This document shows, one piece after another, positions 10,590 through 21,152 of a DNA stretch of 64,000 nt. The notes under the pieces are model-generated. The model was not told where the DNA came from. It saw only the letters and a program-made list of their open reading frames with translations, and ran no database searches. This stretch comes from Hydrangea macrophylla (Eukaryota; Streptophyta; Magnoliopsida; Cornales; Hydrangeaceae). Each line of letters opens with the position of its first letter. Positions within the stretch are counted from its first letter, which is position 1. Both the position numbers and the translations under genes were made by a program. The DNA lies in contig CM066994.1 in the NCBI GenBank assembly GCA_033977485.1, forward strand, positions 12,278,001 through 12,342,000. Reading direction: 5' to 3'.

Positions 10590-11121
10590 CTTTTAAGAGA
10601 ACAACATGGGCAAGGAACCATATTTTTCGTTGCTAAAAATAACCTTTAGCAATGAAATTATTTCCTTGTCTTAGAGTTATATAATTGGCAAGGAATAAAT
10701 TTTTCCTTGCTATAAATCTCTTTTAGCAAGGAAATTATTTCGTTGCCTTATGTTAATATTATTTGCAAAGAAGCATGATTTCCTTGCTAAAAATAACTAC
10801 TAGCAAGGAACATATTTCCTTGCCTTAGACTTGGATGTTTAGCAACGAAATTTTTTCCTTGCAAATTGTCCAAATTACAACACAAAGACATGTTTTTTGC
10901 AAGGAAACTAGCCATTTAGCAACGAAAAAGCTGAGCACTAGCAAGGAAAATTTTCCTTGCCAAAAGTAAGAATTTGCAAGGAAAGTTGTTTTCGTTGCTA
11001 GAAGCTTTAGAGAGGAAGCTTCTGCAAGGAATTGAGCTTTCTTTGCAAAAGGGTTTTGCAACAAAATTGTGGCATTTAGCAAGGAATTTTTTCTTTGCAA
11101 AAACCTATTTTTGTTGTAGTG
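10590..11121. repeat. Right subterminal repeat region of the CACTA element
   Basis: Dense GCAAGGAA/TTCCTTGC copies matching the left subterminal region, ending at the TAGTG terminus. Runs from AGGAACCATA near 10613 to 11121. Confidence 0.8.
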
Positions 11122-11127
11122 TTAGAG

Positions 11128-11481
11128 TCAATAAAAGTCATTCAAATCCTGTTGAAGAGCCTCTTCCAACAAGAACTGTGATTCCTCCATCAAATCAGGG
11201 CTTAATCTAAACATGAGCACACAGAATTCCATCTGATTGAGGGCCCCATCACCATCAAAATCGCCTTCCTTCAACATGGACATCAGATCATCGTCCGTTA
11301 GTTCTTGTAAACCCAACAGGGCAGAGTTTCTCTTGAGACTATCAAATGTGATGACCCCTTTATCACCGTCCATCAATAATTGAAACCCATTGCACAGCTC
11401 TCCAATTAGACCGTCCCCACCCAATTTATTGGCCATGAGGGGCAAGTAGTCTTGGAATTGAGATTGATTTTTGGAGGCCAT
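11128..11481 (-). CDS. Single-EF-hand calcium sensor, KIC/PBP1-like
   Basis: A complete intronless ORF of 117 residues on the minus strand. Residues 74-85 form one canonical EF-hand loop (D-F-D-G-D-G-A-L-N-Q-M-E: acidic residues at loop positions 1, 3, 5 and 12), followed by FCVLMFRLSPDLM. This ALNQ-EFCVLM-RLSP pattern is the hallmark of the plant KIC / PINOID-binding protein 1 family. Those proteins bind calcium with one EF hand and then a target such as a kinesin-like calmodulin-binding protein or PINOID kinase. Length is usual for the family. The start is supported by a leader with GA tracts (11489-11510 and 11581-11601) and a TATA box 84-92 bases upstream. Oddity: the CACTA element starts 6 bases after the TGA (11128-11130), so the native 3' UTR is now 7 kb away and transcripts must end in transposon sequence. 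The frame is intact; expression is unknown. Confidence 0.85.
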   Translation of the reverse strand: MASKNQSQFQDYLPLMANKLGGDGLIGELCNGFQLLMDGDKGVITFDSLKRNSALLGLQELTDDDLMSMLKEGDFDGDGALNQMEFCVLMFRLSPDLMEESQFLLEEALQQDLNDFY

Positions 11482-11564
11482 AGGAGTTTTAGAGAGAGAG
11501 AGAGAGAGTGTATGTGTGTTTTGGAGATGGATTTGTTGTGGGGAATGAGAGACAGATGGGGGAG

Positions 11565-11573
11565 ATAAATAGG
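11565..11573 (-). promoter_or_regulatory. TATA box of the KIC-like gene
   Basis: The minus strand reads CTATTTATC. It lies 84-92 bases before the ATG, which would give a transcription start near 11535-11540 and a leader of about 55 bases containing a GA repeat. Confidence 0.5.
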
Positions 11574-11640
11574 TGAGGTAGAGAGAGAGAGAGAGAGAGA
11601 GTGGAGGGCTAGTTGAGAGTTCGGAGAAGGAGAGGCCATG

Positions 11641-11971
11641 GGAAAGACAACTCAGGTACAGTTAAGGTAAAGGTGGGCTTGACACGGTTTTGATGATCCT
11701 CACTGCTAATTGCCTCTCTTTTTCGAGGAAGCTCTGCAGGGGCAAAACCGTCTTTTGTGCAGGTCTGGTCAAGCTGTCAATTGTCATCCACTTGTTTGGC
11801 ATTGGCTTTTGGAGTCGATTAAAAGATCGAAACTGAAATAAAACTGCTTTGTAAAACGGTTTTTTGCGATTCAATCCCAATAAAATTATATCTCAATTGC
11901 TGATAATTGTGATTGGACAAGGTCAAAAGCACTCTTGGCGATTAAATCGCTTTAGCAAAATTGTTACCAAA
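11641..11971. other. Upstream flank of the KIC-like gene
   Basis: No gene or transposon recognised. It ends ...ACCAAA at 11971, directly before the 233-bp repeat, where A|T is a possible Helitron target. Confidence 0.4.
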
Positions 11972-12204
11972 TATACCCAAATTCGTAAAGTCTCCAAATT
12001 TTTTTGTCAGTTGTACCACATACTTAGTGTCATGTGGTACGATCGATCATAGCCTGTCAGCCATGGCATGTGTATTATTGGTCACTAATATGATAAGTGG
12101 TACAATTATTAAATTATTTAAAAATTAAATTTTAGATCAAACTTGAGAAGCATATTGTTATTCAGTATCGTTTATATACTATATATACAATCTATACTAA
12201 TTGA
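11972..12204 (+). repeat. 233-bp direct repeat, copy 1
   Basis: TATACCCAAATTCGTAAAG to TCTATACTAATTGA, nearly identical to 13728-13960 and of equal length. The last 14 bases coincide with the proposed Helitron 5' end. Confidence 0.85.
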
Positions 12205-13727
12205 AACAAAAAAAAAAAGAATAAAGAATAAAGAATAAATTTGATGTTTATTTTGGTCAGACAATAATTTGACAATTGTTTTTCCTTCAATTTTTTTAAT
12301 GGGTGAGCATTTAAATCTTTATTAAACCTTCCACCTCCACCCCCTCATTCTTTCTCTCTACCCCTCTATGTATCATTGTTTCATCAAAGACTGCTTTTGT
12401 AAAATATAATCAATAAAATCAACTTTAATGCCCCTCATCCCCTACCTAATCTCAAGTGCATGCAATTAATCATCTTAAATTCACGATTGCAAAGGAAATG
12501 GAGAGACTATATTGCCAATTATAATGAAAATTCCATTAATTATCTTAGGGTTTACATATATGGTCTTGATTATATATATATATATATATATATGCAAACT
12601 AATGTACAAAAAAATGCAATATCATACAAGAACAATCGCTTAGGTGAAGTGTGGCATTGAGTACAGTGACTACAAGATCCAATTGGTTTTGATAGGTAGT
12701 GTCAGAATTACCTTTTAAAGCTATTGCGATAAAAAAAGCTCAATTAACGTATTTATTATTTTTTGGTTCTTCTGATTTTTGTTAAAATTTGGTTGTTTGG
12801 GGGGTTGGTTGTGTGCTATGGCTAGGTTTGTTTAATGGCAAGGTACATTGTGGCGAGGTTACTGATAATGCATTATATGCGTTTAATCTTTAGTCTAAGT
12901 GGGGTTTGACCTTGTATGTTTAGTCATGCTTATTTGATCTCATCGTTGCCTCTTTGGGTAGTTCTCTTTTGTTCACAACCAACATTATGGTCTCTTCTCT
13001 TCTTTCTCTTCTTCTTCTTCTTCTTTTTTTTTTTTTTTTTTTCTTTTTCTTTTGTGGGGGTGGGAGGTTTCTTTTGGAGTTGTTTTCCCTGTTTCATTTT
13101 TGAGCAAGGGGGGGCTATGTTTTATGGAGAATGTCTCATCTTCTAATGGATTTTTATTGATGTTTAAAAAACAATATCTTAGCGGAAAAAAAAGGTACAA
13201 GGAAAAAAAAAACGGAAGAAGAAGAAGAAGAAGAACAAGTGCAACAACTCCAAGACATAAATTTGTACATGTTATTTCCATTCGAGATCATTGACACACG
13301 TACTCTATACCATGTTTTAAGTTTAAATTTTCTTAATTGGTAGACATAAGATAAGGGAAAAAAAAGGGTAAAGCAAATCAAATTTTCTCAAATTTTTAGA
13401 AACTAAATATATACATATTTTTGTAACTTTTCAAAAATAAAAAAATAAAAGTCAGCTTTTGGAGTGACATTAATTGAGAAAAGAGAGCATTTATTTCTTT
13501 AAAGCTATCGTGAGCAAATAAAAAGAAAAAAATCTATGTTTTTGTAGTCTCCATATTGACGAGTTTATATGATCACGGTGGATTTCTACCACCATTGATT
13601 ATACATGTGCACGTAATATTAGCCACCAACATATAATTTGTATGTTATTTTATTTAACTATCACTCCAATTTTTACTAATTTTATAATTATAATTTCTCC
13701 CGTGCATTGCACGGGTTCGAAAGCTAG
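12191..13727 (+). mobile_element. Non-autonomous Helitron, about 1.5 kb
   Basis: The 3' end is strong: perfect stem CCCGTGCA/TGCACGGG (13699-13715), eight bases, CTAG at 13724-13727, then T. The proposed 5' end is TCTATACTAATTG at 12191 after an A; plant Helitrons commonly start TCTAYACTA. No Rep/helicase ORF is present; the interior is AT-rich with a (TA)n run (12565-12592), a TTC/T tract (13005-13042) and a GAA tract (13214-13235). The 5' end is less certain because the flanking repeat also ends in the same 14 bases. Confidence 0.65.
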
Positions 13728-13960
13728 TATACCCAAATTCGTAAAGTCTCCAAATTTTTTTGTCAGTTGTACCACATACTTAGTGTCATGTGGTACGATC
13801 GATCATAGCCTGTCAGCCATGGCATGTGTATTATTGGTCACTAATATGATAAGTGGTACAATTATTAAATTATTTAAGAACTAAATTTTAGATCAAATTT
13901 GAGAAGCATATTGTTATTCAGTATCGTTTATATACTATATATACAATCTATACTAATTGA
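13728..13960 (+). repeat. 233-bp direct repeat, copy 2
   Basis: It begins exactly at the base after the Helitron CTAG terminus and ends TCTATACTAATTGA (13947-13960), after which the two copies diverge. Confidence 0.85.
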
Positions 13961-15337
13961 CTTCTCACTTTTTGATTGATGGTACTACTAATTGACTTGA
14001 ATGCTGCTAAGAGTAAGAGTAATATCATATTTTTTAAATTTAAATTTTAAATTTGATTCTCAAATATCTTATCAGTTGTGCCGTATACAACTGCATGTGA
14101 TGATACCAATCACCTTCATTTGATACGTACAACTGTTAATACATTAAAACACTAAATTTGAAATTCAAATTTAGAAAACACACGTTATAGTACCGGTAAA
14201 TACATTCTCAAAACTTTTATCTACAGTTTTATAAAATAAATAAATCGACAAAGAAAATACAAACAAAAGAGCAAGGCTATAAACTTTTAACCAATTCCCT
14301 CTAGAAGGGAAGTCATGCATGATATCACAAAGTGGAAGGAGGACTCGTGGAGAGAGACATGAGACATCGAAAGGGTTGAGGGAATTCGTAGAAACATCAG
14401 GGAAGGTCCGGAAGGAGACAGACATCAGACCACAAAAATGCATCATAAAATGTTTTATCAATTGTATCATATATTCACATACATATAGTGACATATGGTA
14501 TTATTAATCAGTGTTAAAGCATTTGGTACAAATATTATGCCATTTGAAAATCAAAATTGTCGGATACAAATTGGGAAGTATAACATTACTCTTTTGAAAA
14601 GTGGTAAATGTCTCATTCTGATAAATCATAAACCAAAGGTTTATACTACACAGTAATTATTGTAAACACCAAAACTTTCCAACTCTCCAAGAAAAAAAAT
14701 TACACAGTAAAATTGTAACTTTTACTACACAACTACCATAACAAAAGGTATACATGTCAAAATAGGTTATTCCCTAAATAAATTATCGAACAAAAATTCG
14801 CCTCAACGGCACTACCTCCGAACCCCTTGTATCCCTATTTGGTAGCTTTCCTAGTGGCTCAATCCCTCCAAGCTCAAATTCTTGGCTTCGCTCCTACATC
14901 AGTCTCTTGCATTAGATAGAGATGTAAGAATAATGCTATACTTTCCAAATTTTATATCCCAAATAGTTCTTGAATATGTGTGGCAGTGGATTCACTTGAC
15001 TTTAATTAGAAGATGTTGGAGTAGTTACATCATTATTAAAGCCTTGAAGGTGATTTCATTGTTACATAAATTTGAGAACTATTTGAGATACAAATTTGAG
15101 AAACATACAATTACTCGAGGTATAAAGTATGCAACTAATGTAAGGCAAAACGAGGGCAAAAGAGTAAAATCATTACCACTAACACAATCGAGTTTGTTTT
15201 TGAACAAATTTTAGCAAGTGAGGTTACTGATATGATTTATTTTTGGCAAATTTTCTCAGTTCCACTTGTAGTTTGAAACAATTGATTTTCATGATCTGCC
15301 CAAAAAAGTTAATACCTCTAGTCTACCAATTTGGTAA
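13961..15337. other. MITE-remnant region, no gene
   Basis: At least three decayed relatives of the GAGTAATGCTAT MITE family appear to lie here: about 14007-14190 (GAGTAATATCAT...), about 14440-14600 (ending TATAACATTACTC), and 14926-15117 (AGAATAATGCTATACTTTCC ... ACATACAATTACTC). ORFs in this stretch are short and compositionally random. Confidence 0.45.
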
Positions 15338-15518
15338 GAGTAATGCTATAATTTTCAAATTTAATTATTAAAAAAACTCATCTCAAATGATGTGGTAGTG
15401 GAACGGATCACTAGATTTTAATTGGAGACTATTGTTGGATCACTTCAACATTCTCCAATTAAAATCTAGCGGATTTTGATCCTTTTGAAATTTTCATTTG
15501 GAAAGTATAGCATTACTC
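15338..15518. mobile_element. MITE with 9-bp target duplication (MULE-like)
   Basis: Ends GAGTAATGCTATAATTTTCA and the inverse ...GAAAGTATAGCATTACTC. Perfect 9-bp duplication ATTTGGTAA at 15329-15337 and 15519-15527. The interior forms a second inverted repeat around GATTTTAATTGGAGA / TCTCCAATTAAAATC. Nine bases is the usual MULE duplication size. No ORF. Confidence 0.85.
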
Positions 15519-15651
15519 ATTTGGTAAAATCCCAAACTAAATTTTTTTTTTTAAATGCAGGTACTCTTGACTGCTTGGGAGAGAAGATTTGTGAAAGTAT
15601 ATGGATTCTAGGGTTTGGGTTGCAATAAGAAATCAGGGGAGGGGCGGTAAG

Positions 15652-15656
<5 letters not shown>

Positions 15657-15707
<51 letters not shown>
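15657..15707. repeat. (GA)n microsatellite
   Basis: About 25 uninterrupted GA units. Confidence 0.95.
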
Positions 15708-15709
<2 letters not shown>

Positions 15710-16033
15710 TGAAAAATACAGTGACCTTGGTTTGTGGGAAACATCCGGTCATGTATAGAAAAATACCCATAACTTTCTTATCTTTGATCCATCCTTTTCT
15801 TTCTTGAAACCCAGAAAGTTAATCACGTTCAAGAATTCAATTCTCATGCGGTCTTTTCTGAGCACTTTTAATTTCGATTCTTTGAAGTGGTGAATTTGCT
15901 GAATTGGGGCAAGTTGGAAATTTGGTTCAAAGCCTGATTTATTTTTAAGTATGATGGGGACAATATTATTAACTCAGTATGGAATTTTCTTTCATGGAAT
16001 CTTCAAGATCACTCAAAATCAGACTCACCCTTG

Positions 16034-16208
16034 ATTTTTTTTTTTTTTTGGGTAACCATGGGTGTCCGGGCCAGCTTCCGCGTACCTCGACTAATCTCAC
16101 GAGGTCAGGGCGTCCGGGTGAATCACCTGTGACCACCCCCTTGAGATTCGAACTTAAGACCTCTGGGTATAACACCCAGAGGCCTTGCCATCCGACCAGA
16201 AGTGGTTC
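16034..16208 (-). mobile_element. tRNA-derived SINE (Au-like), copy 2
   Basis: On the minus strand the head contains an A-box-like TGGTCGGATGGCAAGG and a B-box-like AAGTTCGAATCTC. Then comes the family core (GGTGATTCACCCGGACG, GACCTCGTGAGATTAGTCGA) and a poly-A tail after CATGGTTACCC. Direct repeats CACCCTTG flank it at 16026-16033 and 16209-16216. This is the best-preserved copy of the family here. Confidence 0.8.
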
Positions 16209-16383
16209 CACCCTTGGTTTTTTGGTTCATGAAAACAGTGCAAGTAGTATTCAGTTTTTTTGGATCTCAGAATTTGCGGGGCATTTTGGTCTTTTACAAG
16301 TTGTATTTGGCGGCCAATTCCCCCCCCCCCCCCCCCAAGCTAGCTAGTTACTGTTAACTTTGACGAATTCACGAGAAGTTATT

Positions 16384-16690
16384 TAGTGAGACCGTCACGC
16401 CACATCTGTATGCTGACGTGGTGTGACTATTCAATCTCAACTTTTCATTTGTCCTCTCTTTCTAAGGAGATCATGGCCAGTGGTTAGTGAAATTTCAAAT
16501 TTTAAATTTGATAACTACTTGTCATGATCCTCCTAGAAGGATGGGCAAATGAAAGATTGATATTAAATGATCACACCACATCAACATGTTAACAGAGTAT
16601 GACCTCCTAGAAGGAGGGGCAAATGAAAAATTGATATTAAGTGATCACACCACATCAACATGTTAACAGAGTATGACAGGCTCACTGTGA
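16384..16690. mobile_element. Inverted-repeat MITE with a tandemly doubled right arm
   Basis: The left arm (AGTGAGACCGTCACGCCACA, continuing GCTGACGTGGTGTGAC and TTTTCATTTG) pairs with the right arm, which is itself a tandem of two about 76-bp units (16529-16604 and 16605-16680, each CTCCTAGAAGGA... to ...GAGTATGAC). The second unit is followed by AGGCTCACTGTGAC, the inverse of the left end. Target duplication not resolved. Confidence 0.6.
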
Positions 16691-17770
16691 CAGACACACT
16701 GAATAATTTCTCCCAATTCACAACCACAACACTTTACATTCGGAGTATAAGCGTCGCTTTTTGAGCCACAGGAAGTCTGACCCCATGTACGGGATGGATG
16801 TATGTACAATTAATTTACCCTAAGAAATAATTAAGTGATCATAATTATGTTAAAAGTATGGACTCTAACGTATGTTGACTGGCAAAGAAATTGACTTGTT
16901 TTGATGACTTCTAAATATATTTCATACAATACATATTATGAAACAATACTTGTTGATGATTAATTTTTGAGCAAGATAAATTAGAGCAAATCAGGGAGAG
17001 AGAGATAATGAGATATCGATTTTGTATGTGGTTCGGTCATGTTAATGAAGGAACCTACGTCCCAGTACTAGTCCTGACTTTTGGAGGGCCCTACGCGAAG
17101 TTTTAGAGACTACTATAATAGTTAATTTTGTAATCGACATATATTGCCGTAATACTTTGCTCATGCTTTTGCAGTTATTTATGGTTTGTAATAGTTTAGT
17201 ATCGAACTCTAGTTCATATATCGAACTTAGAATTTCCAATGTGTGGTTTGATTTATTACTCTGATGACTAGACTTTGGTTATGGACAATATAGTGATTTT
17301 CAACTCTCACAGCCTACGGATTCAAAAATGAATTGTTTTTTTCTCTATTTTTGCTACTGCGGGGCGTGACAAACATACCAGACCAATACGTTTGATACAT
17401 TACGGCCAACACGCCCAGCCAATACGCTTGATACACTACTTTACATATCAGCCTGACACGTACACACCTATAACTATCTCACCTCATATAAATCTACAAT
17501 CTCTGCGACCACATTCACACGTTCCATCACATAGAGTACCAACCTCTATGGTCGATAGATCTACTAATATGCATGTCGGCTTCTCAATTCGATTAACAAC
17601 ATTACCTTAATCATTATTCAACCAGTTCTGCTTTATACAATGCATTAGGGATTCATTATTCAAACGGATATATTATTCAATACCGCACTAACAACCAACG
17701 TATGACGTACATCGATGAAACAGTTCAACGTTTATAAACAACTGAAATATTCAATAAAACAGAAGGGTTC
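16691..17770. other. Intergenic, no gene; contains a sequence also found at 56.4 kb
   Basis: Nothing coding. 16864-16933 (TCTAACGTATGTTGACTGGC ...) matches the two sides of the SINE at 56454-56665 and represents the site without that SINE. 17395-17450 has small repeats of CCAATACG(C/T)TTGATACA. Confidence 0.5.
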
Positions 17771-18575
17771 AATCAATTGGGTAAAGAGGGCAATCGATTA
17801 GGATAATTGGGTTGGTTATCGATTGGGCAAAAGTTCAATTGATTGGCTAAACCATGGAAATCGATTGGGAAATTATATGGCAATCGATTGGGATCAAATA
17901 GCAATCGATTGGGAAAAAGTCCAATCGATTGGGAAGCCGTCTTCTTCCCCAGAAGCTGTAAAACACGAACTGAAATATATATATATATATACGTGATGCG
18001 TTCGATCTTTCTTATCAAAACACTTATAAACAACATATCAAAGCTACTAAGTGAGTATGGACGCTCACCTATAGGTGTAGGGGTGTGTGTGTGCTTTGGA
18101 AGCTCAAAGCTTTCTCCCTCCTCTGTCTCAGTCTCTCCTCTCTATCTCATTCTTTCATCTTCTTTCTATCATTTCCTTCTCATTCTCTTCTTTTCTGCTT
18201 CTTTGTGTGTATGTGTGTATATATGTATGTATATATATGTATGTGTATGAGTATGTGTGTATATATGAGATATACCCTCTCTCTCTCTCTCTCTCTCTCA
18301 AGATTGTCCAAACAGACCCATGGGCAAGAAATGAATTTATATATGTAGGAGAAATGAATGTCATGCGTTAAAGCATGAAGCAAAGTTGAAAGCAAAGATC
18401 TTCCAAGGCAATCAATTGGGAAAAATGGCAATTGATTGGCATTAGATATTCCAAGGCAATCAATTGGATAAGATGACAATCGTTTGAGATAGTACCACGT
18501 CATGGATTCAGGTCGGCAGAGTGGCAATCGATTGGAAAACATGGCAATCGATTGGTATAAAGGCCAATCGATTGG
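17771..18575. repeat. Clustered palindrome CCAATCGATTGG in two blocks
   Basis: Block 1 (about 17771-17933) and block 2 (about 18408-18575) each hold seven or eight copies of CAATCGATTGG or one- to two-base variants spaced about 20-30 bases; six are exact (17881, 17902, 17922, 18525, 18545, 18565). The 470-bp centre has none but contains microsatellites (TA 17977-17991, GT/AT 18204-18265, CT 18278-18300). The arrangement resembles subterminal repeats of a DNA transposon, but I cannot find paired termini. Confidence 0.7.
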
Positions 18576-18739
18576 GACTCAAAACCTAACAAAGGTAAGA
18601 TAAGGTTATAAGATTGAGTCAAAATGAAATTCTATTTATAAAATACATCTGAAAATATTACTAGCATTATTACTCCTTCATTTTTATAGTATAAATATTT
18701 TATTGTTAGTCTTTCATTTTTATAGTGTAAATATTTTAC

Positions 18740-19475
18740 TGTTACTCCTTCATTTTTTCCACTCTCTCGACAACCGCATTATTGGAAGAAATGTCAGTAG
18801 CTCTACTATTTCTCTTTTGCCGTTGTTTTTTGCCTTTATGTCCCTATGGCCTATTGGTAGGGGATTCAATGTCAATTGGTACACCATCACTAAGGTTGAG
18901 GCTTACAATAGGAGTTGTTGGGGTACCATGCGATGAAGTTTCATTACCATTAGAACTAAAACATTGTGTGTTGATTCTCATTGTATTAGTGTCAAATTTG
19001 GGCAGGTCTTTCAGTATTTGGTAACAGTTGTCGGACACGAAAACTTTGCCTGCGTGTTGCTAATATTCTTAACATGAACGATTTATCTGCAAATGAAAGA
19101 TGAAACGTTATGCATGAATTATAGTTAAGTATAATAAAATTGTTAACACATCTGAAAATTACCCAATCAAGTTCATTTGTGCCACTGCCTTTAATAGAGC
19201 TATAAAATGTGATATCTTTGATGCATATAACATGACTGCTTGTGAAATTGTTGAAAACGTGTTTGAAGACTACCGCCTACCCGCTTAATCATAATTTCTG
19301 GATGCACATTGTAGTCAGTTTCGATACTGGGCCAAAACTTTGCACCCGGTTGACTGTTACTAATTATCGGATTTGTGCTAATCTTTATGTATGATTGACA
19401 CAAAATTTCATCTTCAAATGCTCGTATATTGGGGGTTCTACTTCGTCCAACCATTCTTTTGTATTGATTTTGCAC
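18740..19475 (-). pseudogene. PIF/Harbinger-type Myb/SANT + NAM-associated protein, copy A
   Basis: Minus strand. The first part (19475-19200) has a trihelix/SANT-like block, AFEDEILCQSYIKISTNPII ... FWPSIETDYNVHPE ... SLQTRFQQFHKQ, typical of ORF1-like proteins of PIF/Harbinger elements and the related plant 'NAM-associated' proteins. After an intron-like gap, 19040-18740 continues with SDNCYQILKDLPKF and a basic stretch, RPIGHKGKKQRQKR, which matches the 'RPxGRKxAK' motif of that family. In the second exon, two codons that are Gln in copy B are TAA and TAG here (about 19045-19060), so this copy is broken. Function in intact relatives: DNA binding for the transposase. No transposase ORF accompanies it. 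Confidence 0.6.
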
Positions 19476-21014
19476 TAACTATTTTGTCACTGGTTCTGCT
19501 TCAAGTTTATATAGATGAAAGAAAAGGGAGGTGTTCAAAATTGGTCTTTTTTTATTTAAAAAAAAATTATAAAAAAATACCATTATGATTTAAAAAAAAT
19601 ATCGTTTGAAAATAAATCTGTTGGAGCGAACGGCAAAAGGTGAGCCGTATGGGAGCAAAATGGTAAAAACTTATCCGTGAGGAAGTGGAATGCACACACT
19701 GTGCCGTGGGAAAAGTGGCCGACACAGTGTGTGCCGTGTAATGGGTAGCCGGCACAAGCTGTGTCGTGTAGTGAGTGGTCGATTCTTTCTTTGCCGTGTA
19801 GGGGTGAGCGACATTACCTATGCCGTTTGGGCTGGTCTTCTCTTTGCCGTTTCCTGTAGTATAGTGAAACTTAGCTAAACCATAAACTTAAGTTATTCTA
19901 AGTTTTAAGTGTTGTACGCCCATGTAGAACGAATTGCTATGTTTTGCAAAATTCGGCTGCCTCAAGCACACCGTTATGGATGCTCTTAGGGGGCACAAAC
20001 ACTTTACACAAAGTACTTATAAATACACTCTATCTCTCTCCTGGGTGACACTATGTGATCCATTGAAATTATTCAGACCCTACAGTGCTACTCAAGAGAG
20101 AGATAAAGTGTATTTATAAGTATTTGTGTAATTTATTTATGCTCCAAATATTACCCTTTAAATTGGAAGACAACTCCTTACTCTTTGGAATAAAAGAACT
20201 TACCACGTGCTGAGCATTGGGGATAGAATCAGTGCATATAGTTGGTATATTAATGGCGCTTTCAATTTTTTCAAGGTAGCAATTGAGTAATATTTGGGGC
20301 ACTAACAAATTCCACTAACACTCAGACCCACATTCTATCTCTCTCCTAGTGCCACTTTGATTAGCATTGGCAGCAATTAATGCTTTGCGTGAAGCTAAAG
20401 TCAGCACGCACATGGGACAAATCAGTGGCTGGGTTGTTGACCGGATTGAAATGGTTACTTTTTTTTTGATAAAGAATTATAATGTTGACTATGTGAATGG
20501 TTTCTATTTCTCTTTTACATTTTTTTTTTTGGGGAAAAACTTTCAAGTTAGAAAAAGTGAGAGCCGACTATTGACCGAATTGAAATGAAATCATAGGCTT
20601 TGAGATGATCTGGGTTTAATGGATCATCTTGTTTACAGAGAGGGGCAACCGTTCTAAAAAACATCCCATGGTGCCTCATTTTCTCTGAGCTATTACATCC
20701 CATCTCAGCTCGGTGCCTCATTTTCTCTGAGCTATTTCTCTCTTCAATTTAATAACTTAACATGTGTAATTTAAGAAAACACTGATTCCGTGCATTTTCA
20801 ATTTCTAACTAAAAAAATAAAATTGAATAGAATTGAACAAAATTGAATTCATTTATGTTTCAAACCAAATAAGAAAACTAGAATTCCAATTTAATTCAAT
20901 TTTGTTCTATTTAATTATATTATAATATTTTTCATTTCAAAATCAAACCAAATGAGAGAGGCGGTAAGAATAAACAAAAAAATGAGTCGCATTAAACGAT
21001 CAGTCTAAGTAGTC
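18912..21014 (+). repeat. Segmental duplication, copy A (2.1 kb)
   Basis: GAGTTGTTGGGGTACCATGC onwards matches 27833-30085 nearly base for base up to CAGTCTAAGTAGTC. Most of the length appears to differ by only a few percent, with one indel of roughly 140 bases after about 20253. Copy A has continuous sequence upstream of 18912, whereas copy B starts at the end of the retroelement LTR. Confidence 0.9.
20002..20132. repeat. Foldback sequence inside duplication copy A
   Basis: ACTTATAAATACACT...CTATCTCTCTC pairs with GAGAGAGATAAAGTGTATTT ATAAGTATTTGTGTAA, a stem of about 35 bp with a loop of about 60. Present again at about 28933-29063. It may be a MITE; no target duplication seen. Confidence 0.6.
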
Positions 21015-21152
21015 GCAATAAACAAACCAAATGAGTCTCATCCATACATAGTAGAAATGTTTGGTGCATATGTATGTTGTTGCACATACATGTTATAAAT
21101 ATTATTGTGCATGCGTAGTGTTTATGCATTGAAGTTGATAGGAGTTATTATC

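Larger units (their letters stand above)
4036..11121. mobile_element. CACTA (En/Spm) element carrying host exon fragments, 7.1 kb
   Basis: Both ends read inward CACTACAACAAAAAT and then GGTTTTTGCAA (one mismatch over the first 27 bases). The 3-bp flanks are TTA at 4033-4035 and TTA at 11122-11124, the duplication size of CACTA elements. Subterminal regions are packed with GCAAGGAAA/TTTCCTTGC in both orientations. I found no TNP1/TNP2-like transposase ORF. Instead the middle has pieces with splice sites matching host genes: a kinesin exon (6628-6687), a cyclophilin last exon (10148-10286) and another exon-like piece (7687-7756). It is best read as a non-autonomous Pack-CACTA. Confidence 0.9.

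Noticed and set aside
12985..13381. ORFs around the TTC and GAA tracts
   Set aside because: Low-complexity Phe/Lys/Ser runs inside the Helitron.
18085..18542. Several overlapping ORFs of 69-135 codons on both strands
   Set aside because: They translate GT, AT and CT microsatellites.
19690..20119. ORFs of about 60 codons repeated identically near 28621 and 28865
   Set aside because: Identity comes from the segmental duplication; no coding signature, and the second spans a foldback.
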